A stretch of DNA of 49,065 nt from Mycobacterium colombiense (GCF_003284935.1 NZ_QMEV01000040.1:1-49065), one strand, 5' to 3'; shown: positions 1 through 9,241, counted from the first letter of the stretch. The notes: a model not told the origin generated them from the sequence alone. Translations and numbers: made by a program.

Positions 1-424
1 CACGATCCCACTTCGCCCCGCCGATGCGGCGAGGATTGTGCTCGGCGAACCGACGCCAATGCTCATAGTCCTCGACATCATCACGGGTCGCTTCCCACCA
101 ACCCACCTTCTTTGCCCACAGAAAGGTCAAAAATAAGCGCAGGTCGGTCACATGGTTGCGCCGTGTCTCAGCGGTGTAACCGCGGAAGATTCTCGTCTGG
201 GCATACGTGGACAGCCGCGCGTCGACTCGGCGGTCCGGCGCCAAAAAGATAGGGTCACCCGGCCGAATCCCTACCGATTCTTCGCGATTCGCGAGATCAG
301 CCCAGCCGGCTAACAGTCGTGGTCGCACACCTTGGACCAACGATGCACCCGGAATCCAGAAAACTCGCCAGCTCGCCAAGCGAAACCCTCCCGCGACTGG
401 TTTGCTGACCAGCCACCGCGCCAT
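1..424 (-). CDS. Tyrosine recombinase (site-specific integrase), N-terminal part, cut by window edge
   Basis: Reading the minus strand from an ATG at 424 gives 141 codons open to the window edge. The translation has the SAM-like core-binding region of a phage-type integrase: YTAETRRNHVTDLRLFLTFL, then WWEATRDDVEDYEHWRRF and NPRRIGGAKWD. An earlier segment (about residues 50-75, with RPGDPIFLAPDRRVDARLS) resembles the preamble of large actinobacterial integrases. The catalytic domain (R..HxxR..Y) would lie left of the window and cannot be judged. The gene starts 13 nt after the truncated monooxygenase stop, so an element boundary probably falls just upstream. The start is uncertain because no clear Shine-Dalgarno (SD) sequence is visible. 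Confidence 0.75.
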   Translation of the reverse strand, partial: MARWLVSKPVAGGFRLASWRVFWIPGASLVQGVRPRLLAGWADLANREESVGIRPGDPIFLAPDRRVDARLSTYAQTRIFRGYTAETRRNHVTDLRLFLTFLWAKKVGWWEATRDDVEDYEHWRRFAEHNPRRIGGAKWDR

Positions 425-437
425 CCCCAGACTGCAC

Positions 438-1583
438 TCAAGAAAACCCTGAACCTAGTCGACACGCCGACTCAGCAGGGAACATCATCGCGGCGATTCG
501 CTTGCGCGGCTCGTCCATGTTCAGCAGCTCAGACATGGTGTCGCGCAACGCGTCGAGACGTTCGCCGGGGGCGATGAGCGCGGTTTGGGCCATGGTGTTG
601 CGTAGCACACCAGCGGCGACCGGGTGCCGCTCGTCTTGGTAGGTGTCCAGCAGGCGTTCCGGCGAGGTCGTGTTGATGACCTGGGCCAGCTTCCAGCCCA
701 GGTTCGCCGCGTCCTGGATACCGGTGTTGAGGCCTTGCCCGCCGACCGGGAAGTGCACGTGCGCGGCGTCGCCGGCTAAAAGCACGCGCCTGTCCCGGTA
801 GTACGCCGCTTGTCGCGTCACATCGGTGAACCGGGAAACCCAGATGGCACTGCGTATTCCGTAATCGGTTCCGCGAACGGCGATAAGCGCATCCCTGAGT
901 TCACGCAAGGTAGGCTCACCGGTTTGCTCGAGATGCGGTTCGGCGACCATGACCCGAACCGGCCCGCCATCCTCGAGTTTGAAGAATGAATGAAATCCGC
1001 CGTGTCGGTGCATGCCCCACGGCGGGTGATCGTCCATCTCGACATCAGCGAGCAGGCAACTCATCGATGGATCCCACCCCGGGAATTCGATGCCGGCGAC
1101 TTTGCGGATGACGCTGCGTCCTCCGTCGCACCCGACAAGATATGCGGCCCGTAGCGGCGGGCCGTCGCAGATCTCGACGTCGACACGAGCGTCGTCTTGG
1201 GTGAAACCTTTCACCTCGCGGCCGCGATAGATCGGCACCCCCAACTCGCTCACCCAGTCGGCCAGGATGCCCTCGATGCGGTACTGCGGCAGCCCCAACC
1301 CATAGTTATGCCGGGTGGGCAAGTCGCTGATGTCGATCGAAATCCCTGAGTAGTGCCCGATCTGGCCCGTCCATCCTTGCGACAGGAATCGATCAGCAAT
1401 CCCGCGCTGATCGAGAACCTCAATCGTGCGCGACGTCATCCCGCCCGCGCGCGAGCCGATCAACTCATCGCTGTTGCCGCGGCGCTCGACGATCGCAACG
1501 TCGATTCCTGCCAGCGCCAACTCACCGGCCAGCATCAGCCCGGTCGGGCCCGCGCCGGCAACAACTACCGCATGGTCTGCCAC
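438..1583 (-). CDS. FAD-dependent aromatic monooxygenase, truncated at the C-terminus
   Basis: Class A flavoprotein hydroxylase (p-hydroxybenzoate hydroxylase / rifampicin monooxygenase type), which would use NAD(P)H and O2 to hydroxylate an aromatic or polyketide substrate. Visible are the dinucleotide fold GAGPTGLMLAGEL near residue 10, the DG motif in LVGCDGGRSVIRK, and LLAGDAAHVHFPVGGQGLN for FAD ribose binding. I chose GTG 1583 because GAAAGG lies 6 nt upstream; a TTG at 1589 is in frame. At 381 aa it lacks roughly the last 90-150 residues of the family. Homology appears to stop after RKRIAAMM (near 485) and is followed by a short unrelated tail. It is probably a remnant or partly active enzyme cut by the neighbouring recombination event. 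It is the last gene of the bioB operon. Confidence 0.82.
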   Translation of the reverse strand: MADHAVVVAGAGPTGLMLAGELALAGIDVAIVERRGNSDELIGSRAGGMTSRTIEVLDQRGIADRFLSQGWTGQIGHYSGISIDISDLPTRHNYGLGLPQYRIEGILADWVSELGVPIYRGREVKGFTQDDARVDVEICDGPPLRAAYLVGCDGGRSVIRKVAGIEFPGWDPSMSCLLADVEMDDHPPWGMHRHGGFHSFFKLEDGGPVRVMVAEPHLEQTGEPTLRELRDALIAVRGTDYGIRSAIWVSRFTDVTRQAAYYRDRRVLLAGDAAHVHFPVGGQGLNTGIQDAANLGWKLAQVINTTSPERLLDTYQDERHPVAAGVLRNTMAQTALIAPGERLDALRDTMSELLNMDEPRKRIAAMMFPAESACRLGSGFS

Positions 1584-1622
1584 ATGCAACCTTTCGTGTT
1601 CGCTGGTCCCCGGAAAGTCCAG

Positions 1623-3314
1623 TTACGTGCGGCGATCCAGGATCTGTTCGACGGCTTGAATGAGCGGCGCGCCGTCGCAGCAGCCGGCCGAGCTGCGCCA
1701 GGCGACATACCCGTCGGGACGCACGAGGACCGCCCCGTCGCAGCCGATTCCATAAAGGTCGAAGAACGTGTTGGTGTGGTCGGCCAATCCCGGATCGCCG
1801 ATCGCGTAGCTGGCGATAGGCACGCCGAGCTCTCGAGCTGCAACCGCGGCTGCTTTTCGCCAGATCGTCCCGCCTGGACCGGTAAGCACCGTGAACCCGG
1901 CGCCAAAGAGATCGAGTGTGGAGACCGGTTCAGACTCGGCGCCGAGCCAGACATGTGGGGCCCGGCAGCCCGGTGTCGCGCAGGGCGCGTAGTCGCTGTA
2001 GTCGTCGTCGACCTCGGGAGCCGGTGTGCCATCGGAGATGACGGCGGTCGAGCGATACGCGGTGCCGAACTCGACGCCGAAATGATTACCGAAGCGTCGA
2101 CTGGCCCGCTCGGCCTCCTGGGCACTTAGGTCACTGCTGGCCGGATAGTAGTAAGCCGCGGCAAGCCGCGCGAGATTGCCGTGATTCTGCAAACACTGTT
2201 CGATGGTGGTGATCGCAGGTTCTCGCCGCTCGTGCTCATAGGTCTCGAGCAACGACCACCCAGCCAGCCCGCGCACGCACAGGGCTAACTTCCACATGGC
2301 GTTGTGCATGCCTTGCAGGCCGGTGTTGACTCCCAGTCCCCCGGTGGGCGGAAACTGGTGGGCCGCATCGCCACACAACACCACGCGCCCTTGGACCCAA
2401 CGATCGGCGACCGCGGCGTTCATCTGCCACAGCCCAACGCCTTTCACCTCAACCTCGAGATCGGGAACCCCGACCGCGCCGCGGACCCAGCTCCTCACCC
2501 GTTCGGCGTCCCAGAGCTCGCGCACCCACTGGTCAGGCGACACACCGATCTGACACAGCCAGCGCCCGCGCGCGTCCAGTGGTTGCAGCAGACCGGCGGC
2601 GTTGGGGTTGGCGACGAAAAACACGACTCCCCGGCGGTCTCCGACGTGGTGTTCGATATCGGCGCGGAAGTAGCAGTTGACGAAATGGTGGATGCCCTGC
2701 TCGCCGTTCAAGGCGATGCCCAGCTGGCGACGTACCGTGCTGTCGGCACCGTCGGCGGCCACCAGCGCATCCCCGGCCAGGGTGTAGGTGTCTCCCGTGG
2801 CGGTGACGCGCACCGCCACGGGCGCCTCGACGTCGTGCTCGCGTGACCCGGACAGAATGTCGGTGACCTGGTGACCGAACCGAAGGTCGACGATGCCCGT
2901 GGCCCGTGCCGCGTCGCGCAGGATGGCTTCGGTCAGATCCTGCGACGACATGATCGGCAGCACCGGGCTGATCGCCGGCCCGGGCCCTTCGAAACCTCCC
3001 GTCTCGATCTGACCCACCTGCTGGCCGACAATCGTGTCCATATACCTCATCGGGCTCTTCCAGCCCGGCGGGGTATCGATGCCGCGCAGCCGTTGATACA
3101 CCACACTTCCCCACCCTCGGGCGATCTCCATCGTCCGCGCATTCAGATTGCGCGCCTTGGGATGCCACGACGTCGAATCATGGCGCTCGACAACAACGCT
3201 GGGAACCGAGAACCTGGCGAGTTCCAGGGCGGCGGCCAATCCGACGGGGCCGCCACCGACAATGATCACCGGGTTGTGCGACACGATTGGGCTCATCTCG
3301 TGGTGCGACGTCAT
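1623..3314 (-). CDS. FAD-dependent aromatic monooxygenase, full length
   Basis: Second class A flavin monooxygenase (563 aa), closer to polyketide or phenol hydroxylases such as the TcmG/MhpA type. Motifs are VIIVGGGPVGLAAALEL at the N-terminus, a DG motif in LVAADGADSTVRRQLG, and CGDAAHQFPPTGGLGVNTG in the middle. The C-terminal about 120 residues fit the thioredoxin-like domain of the family (VLVRPDGYVAWR near the end is typical). The longest frame starts at 3374 inside bioB; ATG 3314, 7 nt after the bioB stop, is more likely, and ATG 3296 is possible. No strong SD is seen, suggesting translational coupling to bioB. The substrate is unknown. Confidence 0.85.
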   Translation of the reverse strand: MTSHHEMSPIVSHNPVIIVGGGPVGLAAALELARFSVPSVVVERHDSTSWHPKARNLNARTMEIARGWGSVVYQRLRGIDTPPGWKSPMRYMDTIVGQQVGQIETGGFEGPGPAISPVLPIMSSQDLTEAILRDAARATGIVDLRFGHQVTDILSGSREHDVEAPVAVRVTATGDTYTLAGDALVAADGADSTVRRQLGIALNGEQGIHHFVNCYFRADIEHHVGDRRGVVFFVANPNAAGLLQPLDARGRWLCQIGVSPDQWVRELWDAERVRSWVRGAVGVPDLEVEVKGVGLWQMNAAVADRWVQGRVVLCGDAAHQFPPTGGLGVNTGLQGMHNAMWKLALCVRGLAGWSLLETYEHERREPAITTIEQCLQNHGNLARLAAAYYYPASSDLSAQEAERASRRFGNHFGVEFGTAYRSTAVISDGTPAPEVDDDYSDYAPCATPGCRAPHVWLGAESEPVSTLDLFGAGFTVLTGPGGTIWRKAAAVAARELGVPIASYAIGDPGLADHTNTFFDLYGIGCDGAVLVRPDGYVAWRSSAGCCDGAPLIQAVEQILDRRT

Positions 3315-3321
3315 CAACGGC

Positions 3322-4416
3322 TTAGGTGTTGGCCGGAGTGGTGGTGCCGGCACCGCGCTGGCGGGTGATGACAAGGTCGTGGCGCTCGACTGGCAGCGCG
3401 GGTTCCTCGAGGCCTTCGATCACGAAGCCTGCGTCGGTGATCATCGCCCGATCGTCCTGGCCGGGCTGTCCTTGGCTGGTGAGGTAATCGCCGAGGAACA
3501 TCGAATTGGCCAGGTGCAAGGCCAGCGGTTGCAGTGTGCGCAGATGTATTTCGCGTCCACCGGCGATGCGCACTTCGACGTCAGGGAAGGCGAACCGGAA
3601 CATCGCCAGGATGCGCAGACAGCGTTGCGGGGTCAATTCCCAATGTCCACCCATCGGGGTGCCCTCAAACGGGATCAGAAAGTTCACCGGCACCGAATCC
3701 GGCTGGAGCTCGCGCAATGCCAGTGCGACGTCGACGATGTCGTCGTCGGATTCGCCCATTCCAACGATGGCGCCCGAGCATGGCGACAGGCCAGCGGATT
3801 TGGCAGCGGCGACGGTGGCGGCCCGGTCGTTGAAGGTGTGGGTTGAGCAGATCCGCGCGTAGTTCTCTGCGCTGGTGTTCAGGTTGTGGTTGTACGCGTC
3901 GGCGCCGGCCTCACGCAGCCGGTCGGCTTGCCCCTGTTTCAGTAATCCCAGGCAGGCGCACACTTCCACTGCCGGGGCGAAGTTTTTGATCGCGGCGATC
4001 GTGTCGGCGACGCGCTCGATATCGCGGTCGGCGGGGCCGCGGCCGGCGGCGACCAGGCAGATGCGTTTGGCGCCGGCGTCCATCGCGCAGCGCGCGTGGC
4101 CGGCGGCCTCATCGGGGTTGATCCAGGAGTACTTGAGGATCTCAGCGCTTGAGCCGAGTCGTTGCGAGCAGTACCCGCAATCCTCCGGGCACATACCGGA
4201 TTTCATGTTCACCAGGTAGTTGAGCTTGACCCGCCGGCCGAAAAACTTGCGCCGCACCCGTGCCGCCGCGGCGATCACATCGAGCAGGTCATCGTCACTG
4301 CTTGCTAGCACGGCGAGCAAGTCGTCACGAACCACGCATCGTCGCTGCAACGCTGCGGCGGTCATCACTGACAATCGCTGCTCAAAGTCCATATTCGTCC
4401 CGGCTGAGTCGTGCAC
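3322..4416 (-). CDS. bioB: Biotin synthase
   Basis: Radical SAM enzyme that inserts sulfur into dethiobiotin, the last step of biotin synthesis. The radical-SAM cysteines are C76, C80 and C83 in MCPEDCGYCSQR. Other family blocks are SWINPDEA (about 100), YNHNLNTS (about 170), PVNFLIPFEGTP (about 260) and MFLGDYLTSQGQ near the end, so it looks complete at 364 aa. GTG 4416 is preferred because AAAAGGAG lies 6 nt upstream; the frame extends to 4512 without support. It is first in a three-gene minus-strand run with two FAD monooxygenases, an unusual context since bioF, bioA and bioD are absent. It may be an accessory copy. Confidence 0.95.
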   Translation of the reverse strand: MHDSAGTNMDFEQRLSVMTAAALQRRCVVRDDLLAVLASSDDDLLDVIAAAARVRRKFFGRRVKLNYLVNMKSGMCPEDCGYCSQRLGSSAEILKYSWINPDEAAGHARCAMDAGAKRICLVAAGRGPADRDIERVADTIAAIKNFAPAVEVCACLGLLKQGQADRLREAGADAYNHNLNTSAENYARICSTHTFNDRAATVAAAKSAGLSPCSGAIVGMGESDDDIVDVALALRELQPDSVPVNFLIPFEGTPMGGHWELTPQRCLRILAMFRFAFPDVEVRIAGGREIHLRTLQPLALHLANSMFLGDYLTSQGQPGQDDRAMITDAGFVIEGLEEPALPVERHDLVITRQRGAGTTTPANT

Positions 4417-4556
4417 GGGCTTCTCCTTTTCTGGTTGCCGATCAACGCGTTGGGCCCTCGGTCGTGCGGGATGTCGATCCCCAAACGGGTTGTTTGACCG
4501 CCCCGAACGCAAAGGCGTGCTGCTGGCCTCTCAAGCCCATGACGAGCGACCGTACA

Positions 4557-4598
4557 CCAAACTTAAGAAAAGTAAGAGTATCGTAAGGTCACATTAAG
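4557..4598 (-). promoter_or_regulatory. AT-rich promoter-like island upstream of bioB
   Basis: A strikingly AT-rich patch, with several TTAAG/CTTAA and TTAC runs, in the 196-bp gap between the PIN toxin stop and bioB. Surrounding DNA is far more GC-rich. It is the likely promoter region for the minus-strand bioB operon. I could not assign -35 and -10 boxes or a BioQ operator with confidence. Confidence 0.35.
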
Positions 4599-4612
4599 GG
4601 GCGTGGACACGG

Positions 4613-5047
4613 CTAGGTGTCGTCGTAAGGCAGAAGCGTGAACGCTGGGCAGTGGCGAGGTTCCACGTTCCGAAAGTGCCTTAGGTCCACGGTCGCGACC
4701 TGGGTGATTTCGAGGCGTTCAGCAGTCGCAACGACCGATGCGTCCACCGTGCCGAGCGGAAATCCTCGGTACTGGGCGACCAATTCGCGGATCCGCGGCC
4801 AATCCTCATCGACGACGGGCTCCACCTGAAAGTCGTCCTCATCGAGGTCGTTGAGAAACTTCTGCTCGGCCACTACACCTAGGTCGCGACACAGAACATG
4901 AGTGACTTCCGCGATGACGAGCATGGGCACAATGAAAGGGCCCGAATAGGTTTCGAGAAAATCGAGGAACGTCTCGTGATGTTTATCGCCGGCGTTGCCG
5001 TAGGCGATCAACGGCCCGGCGTCGACGATGACCGCGGTTATTTCCAC
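4613..5047 (-). CDS. PIN-domain ribonuclease toxin (VapC-like)
   Basis: PIN-fold ribonuclease of 144 aa. All four acidic positions of the family are visible: D9 in VIVDAGPL, E in VIAEVTHVL (about 47), D in GTVDASVVATAE (about 101) and D in ATVDLRHF (about 120). Toxins of this family cleave RNA such as tRNA or rRNA and are neutralised by a small antitoxin. The GTG start at 5047 lies inside the last codons of the 499-aa gene upstream (10-nt overlap), the arrangement normally seen between vapB and vapC. No ordinary VapB is present, so the long partner, or its C-terminal tail, may act as antitoxin. That role is inference. Confidence 0.85.
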   Translation of the reverse strand: MEITAVIVDAGPLIAYGNAGDKHHETFLDFLETYSGPFIVPMLVIAEVTHVLCRDLGVVAEQKFLNDLDEDDFQVEPVVDEDWPRIRELVAQYRGFPLGTVDASVVATAERLEITQVATVDLRHFRNVEPRHCPAFTLLPYDDT

Positions 5048-6537
5048 ACCTCATTGGCCAGGATTTCGTCGACACGCTCGGAGCTATCACTGCGCGCGCT
5101 GCGCCCGGCGGCCGCGGCATGCAAACGCCGCCGGCGCCTCGTCGCGGGCCGCTCAGGATGTGGCGCTAACTGCGAGGCCGCCTGTTGACCGTTGGCGGTC
5201 AAGGTGAGCCAGGGACCCTCGGTCCACGCTGGCCGCCCGCCCTGTTCAACCTCCGCGGTGACTGTGTCCAAAACGGCGTTGAGGTGTTCCTGTTCGTCGG
5301 CCAACGGCGGCGCGTCGCCGGTGGTCTCGTCTGTGAGCGTGATCAGGCCGTCGGCGGCCAGCGACCGCACCGCCGCCGCGGCATCAGCCCACGCTTGCTG
5401 CCGTGTCGCGAACGGGCTTTCGTCGACGGCATGCCACAACGCCAGCCGCAGTGACACCGGTTCGGCCAGCGCATCGACCAAGACGCGTGTACGCAGCGCC
5501 GCATGCACCGCGACGCTGTCGCGCTCAGGCAACGTTTCAGGCTCCTCAGCTTCTGCCGACGCCGCGCTCGCTTCGGGGTGGTCGATGAAGCCGACCGGTC
5601 TGCCTTTCACGGGGCGATGAGAGCGCTTCGGTACCGGCTCCCCTGGCGCGAAGGTCCGCCGCATCGTGTCGTTGAGGAAGGGCTCGGCCCGCAGGCGTTC
5701 GTCGTCGACGCCGAACCGTACCGAAGGCAAGTGTGTGTGCATGGCGCCCAGCGTGTAGGTGTGTGTGCCGACGGGCACGATTAGCGGCTCAACGATGATC
5801 AGTTCGTAGTGCGCCCTGGGGTCGATGGCTGTTCCCGGCGCCAGAGTGAAGGCTTCCCATTCGCCCTCGACTGTGTCGCCTGCGACCAGGCGGGCAGCGT
5901 CTTTGACAGCTCGCGCGTCCCGGCGGCTCACCCTGCTCAAGTCGGGAATCACCACCGGCGTACCCGCGTATGGCTGCAGGCTCGCCAACGCGCGCAAGTA
6001 CTCCATCAGCGATTCCGGGAACATTTCGTCCGAAGGCGGGAGCTCCTGGAAGTCGACGAACTCCCCCGACGCCCAGGACACCTGTAACACGTTCGGCGCC
6101 CGAAAGTCCTGAAGTAGCTCGATGCTCGGTAGTGCGTCAACAACTTTGGCCCCTACGATGCCGGCCCGTGTGAAAGTGAATGTTCCCGTCATCGTCGCGG
6201 TGTCGCTACGCAGCTCGAACGACAAGAAACCGGACTTATCAGATCCGCGCTGGGTGACAACGGTTTTCGTGCTTTCAACGGTCACTGAAAGCAGCACGCT
6301 CGGGCCTGCGGTGGTATCGGGCCGTCGGACACGGAATTGCGCCTGATGAGCGTTGCGATCATCAGGGTTGAGCCAGAACGCGTGGCGGGCGCCCGCCATC
6401 GTCGTTGTGGCCGCCGGCGTCGACACGGTCTGCTGTCGACGCACGCTGCTAGCTGGTGGTGCAACCCAACGCTCATCGACCGCAGGGACTACCGGAGTCG
6501 CCGGCAGTGCCGCGTCAAGCAATGAAGTGGGCGGCAC
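5038..6537 (-). CDS. Unrecognised 499-aa protein coupled to a PIN toxin
   Basis: I do not recognise this family. The GTG start is supported by GAGGAG 7 nt upstream. Residues 1-50 are Pro/Ala/Ser-rich. Residues 50-330 look like a globular, beta-rich soluble domain with no signal peptide or membrane segment. Residues about 370-460 (FATRQQAWADAAAAVRSLAA, DGLITLTDE, PWLTLTANGQQAA) resemble a winged helix. A very basic patch RRRRRLHAAAAGRSAR precedes the tail SERVDEILANEVWK, whose codons overlap the PIN gene start. Such coupling argues for stoichiometric co-expression, so a DNA-binding antitoxin or a PIN-regulating sensor is plausible but unproven. Confidence 0.6.
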   Translation of the reverse strand: MPPTSLLDAALPATPVVPAVDERWVAPPASSVRRQQTVSTPAATTTMAGARHAFWLNPDDRNAHQAQFRVRRPDTTAGPSVLLSVTVESTKTVVTQRGSDKSGFLSFELRSDTATMTGTFTFTRAGIVGAKVVDALPSIELLQDFRAPNVLQVSWASGEFVDFQELPPSDEMFPESLMEYLRALASLQPYAGTPVVIPDLSRVSRRDARAVKDAARLVAGDTVEGEWEAFTLAPGTAIDPRAHYELIIVEPLIVPVGTHTYTLGAMHTHLPSVRFGVDDERLRAEPFLNDTMRRTFAPGEPVPKRSHRPVKGRPVGFIDHPEASAASAEAEEPETLPERDSVAVHAALRTRVLVDALAEPVSLRLALWHAVDESPFATRQQAWADAAAAVRSLAADGLITLTDETTGDAPPLADEQEHLNAVLDTVTAEVEQGGRPAWTEGPWLTLTANGQQAASQLAPHPERPATRRRRRLHAAAAGRSARSDSSERVDEILANEVWK

Positions 6538-6820
6538 TCAACGACTCCTCGGCGAATTCAACACTGCCGCAGCAGGATCGGCGTGGCATGCAAGGCGAGC
6601 GCCGCCTGACGTCAAGGCTGAGTGCGGGTCCAACATTCGGGAAGAACCTCCATCCAGCTGTTCGCGTTCGACGAGTTGGTCGCGCCATCAACCTCCAACG
6701 CGCCCCGCCGCGACCGATCGAGAATCGATTCCGCGCAGCTGCGGCGCCGTTCGACATAGGTGACGGTTGCCGCCTTCTGCCAACACTCGCTGCCGTACTC
6801 CACCCGCCACACGCCCCTGC
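6538..6820. other. 283-bp gap with no convincing gene
   Basis: Lies between the stop of the Rv3899c-like gene and the start of the 499-aa gene, both on the minus strand. Short open frames exist on both strands but have Arg/Ser-rich shadow composition and no SD. The right end must hold the promoter and the GAGGAG ribosome site (6545-6550) for the 499-aa/PIN pair. No hairpin terminator stood out. Confidence 0.4.
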
Positions 6821-9241
6821 TCAGGCGACGGCGGCCGCGGGACTCAACGGGGCGCCGGCCAACCGCGTCGCATACAACAAGTCCGCACACCCCTCCGCGG
6901 TGTCGTAGTGACGCAACGACTCAATTACTTCAGCGGCCCGCACCGTCGCCAAGGACAACGCTGGCTCTGATCCGCCATGGCCCTGGCCGCCTATGGCCTG
7001 TTCGTATTCGATCAGCGCCATGAACCGCTCTTGGCGAACCTGCGCCCATAGCTCCTCACCGATCGGTTTGCGTTCCTCGAACAGCCGCATAACCTTCTCG
7101 CTCGCAGCCCCGTGCAGGTGACCAGAAAGGGCCGCCATGTGCATGTGCCGGGCCGCGACCTGCAACCGCTGTTGCTCATCAAAAGCGTTGGCCTGCCGCC
7201 ACTCCCACGGCATCGCGACTTGGCAGCGATGCACAAAATGCCCGCCTGGGTTGGTGGTCGGCGAGACGTCGCGAGGGTTGACCTCGACAGCCCGCGCATT
7301 GACTTGATGGGTCCAGTCGGTCATCTGCTGCATAGGCAGCGATGAGGCGATCGCCAACACGCGTGCACCTGGAGCGGCCATCTCACGGGCTTGGGCGTGA
7401 CGCACCACCACATCAAGGGGATTGATCCCTCCGACGGCGGCGCTGGCCTCCCACAGCTCGCGACCCACGACCGGATCGGTGACCGCCAACCGCACATCCT
7501 GCGGCACCCGTACCCCCAGCGGAATGCTCGAGGGACCCTCGCTTGTCGCCAGCCACGCCGTCACTCCCCCGGTGCGTTCGTAAATCAGCGAGACCGCGTA
7601 ATGAGTCTGGATATAGCCCTGGGCCAGGGTCTGGGCCAGCATGGCCCCGATGACGTCATGGCCGGCGTCCATGGCCTGCTGGAACAACACCTCACCGCTG
7701 GCACCGTCGGCACCGATGGCCTGAATACGGGCATGCTGCTGGGGCATCGCCAACGGCGCCACCTGCGCCCCATTCGGCGCGCCGCCCGCCGCCGGGGGCG
7801 GCCCACTACCCCCTGGCGGACCGCCCGCGGGCGTTGACGGCGTCACAGGACCGACCGGCCCCGTGCTACTCACCGGAGTCACCGGTGTCGCACCCGCGGC
7901 GGCCGACGGCATCATCGCCATCGGGGCACCACCAACGCCGGGTGCGGCAGCCGCAGGAGTTGTCACCGCGGACGAACTGACAGTGGTAGCAGCCGGCACC
8001 GCCGCCGCGGCCACATTCTGCGCGACCTGGTGACCCACATTGGCCGCCGCGCCAAGACCATTCGCGACACCGCTGACCGCTCCAGTCGCCATCCGCGCCG
8101 ATGTCTCAGCAATACCGGACCCCAACCCCGCCAACCCCGGCGCACGACCGGCCCCCGCGCCCGCGCCGGTGCCGGTCCCGACGCCAGTGCCCGCGCCGGT
8201 AGCGTTGGGGAACTGCCCGGCTTGTGCCCCAGCAGGATTCATCCCACCCGGGTTACCCATACCGTTGCCAGCAGCTGCCGATCCCGGCGACATCATCGAC
8301 CCCATCGACGCGGGCGACCCGCCTCCTCCGGCCCCCGACGAGATCGGTTTCATCATCTGCCCGATCACCGAACTCGGATTGCTACCGCCCGATCCCATCT
8401 GCGGAGCAGCCGGTGCCTGCTTCGGGTTAGTCCCGTTCTGATCAGTTCCATCCGGCTTGTGAAACGCGGTCTGCTGCACCTGATTCTGCTGCTGCGACTG
8501 CGGAGTGTCACCCTTGTTGAACTGGGTTGTATCCGGGCTATCTTTTAGCCCGGTGCCGTTATGAACGGACTCGACCTTAGGGCCACCGCCTTGAGGCGCA
8601 GGTAGAGCTGGTGCGGCAGGCGCAGGAGCGCCGACGCCGGGGACGCCGCCGGATTCGGGCAGTGTTGGGTTGCCGTACGGCACCGCCCACTTGCCGACAT
8701 CGGCCGCCAATGTCGCTATCTTCCCTGCACCCTCGGCATCGCGCGCCTGGGCCAGACCCGCGGCGCCGGCAACGATTGAAGCGATGTCCGCCTTGAGCTG
8801 AGCGTCGATCGCTGCAGCAGCACCCGGGACGGCCGTGGCCGCCTGCTTGGCCTTTTCGGCGGCCTCGCGTGCGGCTTTGATGTCCTCTTCGGCCTTATTG
8901 ACGATTTCGACCAAATCGGCCTTAGTGGCATGGATCTCGCCCGAGGCCCACAACGCTCTCTTGGCGAGGTAACGGTAGCCCTCAATACGATTCTCCAGCG
9001 TCGTCTGACGACCGTCGACGAGTCTGCGGGCCGCATCGATAAAGGCGCCCTCCATCGGCGCCACGATGCTGCGGATGTCGTGCTGCGTATGGAGTTCAGG
9101 GAATAACTTGTTTGCCGCGCCCGTGAAGCTCTCCGCATAAGCCGACCACGCGGAGGCCATCTGCAACGGCCAGGACGTCCCCAAGATCGCCTGCGAGTGC
9201 TCAGTAGTAGGTTTTGCGGGATCGCCAGCGCCAGAAGCCAT
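6821..9241 (-). CDS. Large ESX-associated protein, Rv3899c-like (DUF5631/DUF5632 type)
   Basis: 806 aa in three parts. Residues 1-200 are alpha-helical with coiled-coil-like AAREAAEKAKQAATA. Residues about 200-510 are a low-complexity Gly/Ala/Pro/Ser linker. Residues about 515-806 form a globular C-terminal domain (QQHARIQAIGADGASGEVLF, then MPWEWRQANAFDEQQRLQVA). From memory this matches mycobacterial Rv3899c-type proteins, which sit near ESX genes. The linker suggests a surface or secreted protein, but no Sec signal is present, which would fit T7SS export. The ATG at 9241 has AAAGGA 6 nt upstream. It is last in a four-gene operon with an EspC-like protein and two membrane-anchored proteins. 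Confidence 0.65.
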   Translation of the reverse strand: MASGAGDPAKPTTEHSQAILGTSWPLQMASAWSAYAESFTGAANKLFPELHTQHDIRSIVAPMEGAFIDAARRLVDGRQTTLENRIEGYRYLAKRALWASGEIHATKADLVEIVNKAEEDIKAAREAAEKAKQAATAVPGAAAAIDAQLKADIASIVAGAAGLAQARDAEGAGKIATLAADVGKWAVPYGNPTLPESGGVPGVGAPAPAAPALPAPQGGGPKVESVHNGTGLKDSPDTTQFNKGDTPQSQQQNQVQQTAFHKPDGTDQNGTNPKQAPAAPQMGSGGSNPSSVIGQMMKPISSGAGGGGSPASMGSMMSPGSAAAGNGMGNPGGMNPAGAQAGQFPNATGAGTGVGTGTGAGAGAGRAPGLAGLGSGIAETSARMATGAVSGVANGLGAAANVGHQVAQNVAAAAVPAATTVSSSAVTTPAAAAPGVGGAPMAMMPSAAAGATPVTPVSSTGPVGPVTPSTPAGGPPGGSGPPPAAGGAPNGAQVAPLAMPQQHARIQAIGADGASGEVLFQQAMDAGHDVIGAMLAQTLAQGYIQTHYAVSLIYERTGGVTAWLATSEGPSSIPLGVRVPQDVRLAVTDPVVGRELWEASAAVGGINPLDVVVRHAQAREMAAPGARVLAIASSLPMQQMTDWTHQVNARAVEVNPRDVSPTTNPGGHFVHRCQVAMPWEWRQANAFDEQQRLQVAARHMHMAALSGHLHGAASEKVMRLFEERKPIGEELWAQVRQERFMALIEYEQAIGGQGHGGSEPALSLATVRAAEVIESLRHYDTAEGCADLLYATRLAGAPLSPAAAVA

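Noticed and set aside
7800..8450. Gly/Ala/Pro repeats in the Rv3899c-like gene as a PE_PGRS or PPE protein
   Set aside because: No PE or PPE motif at the N-terminus; the repeats are a linker between two globular regions.
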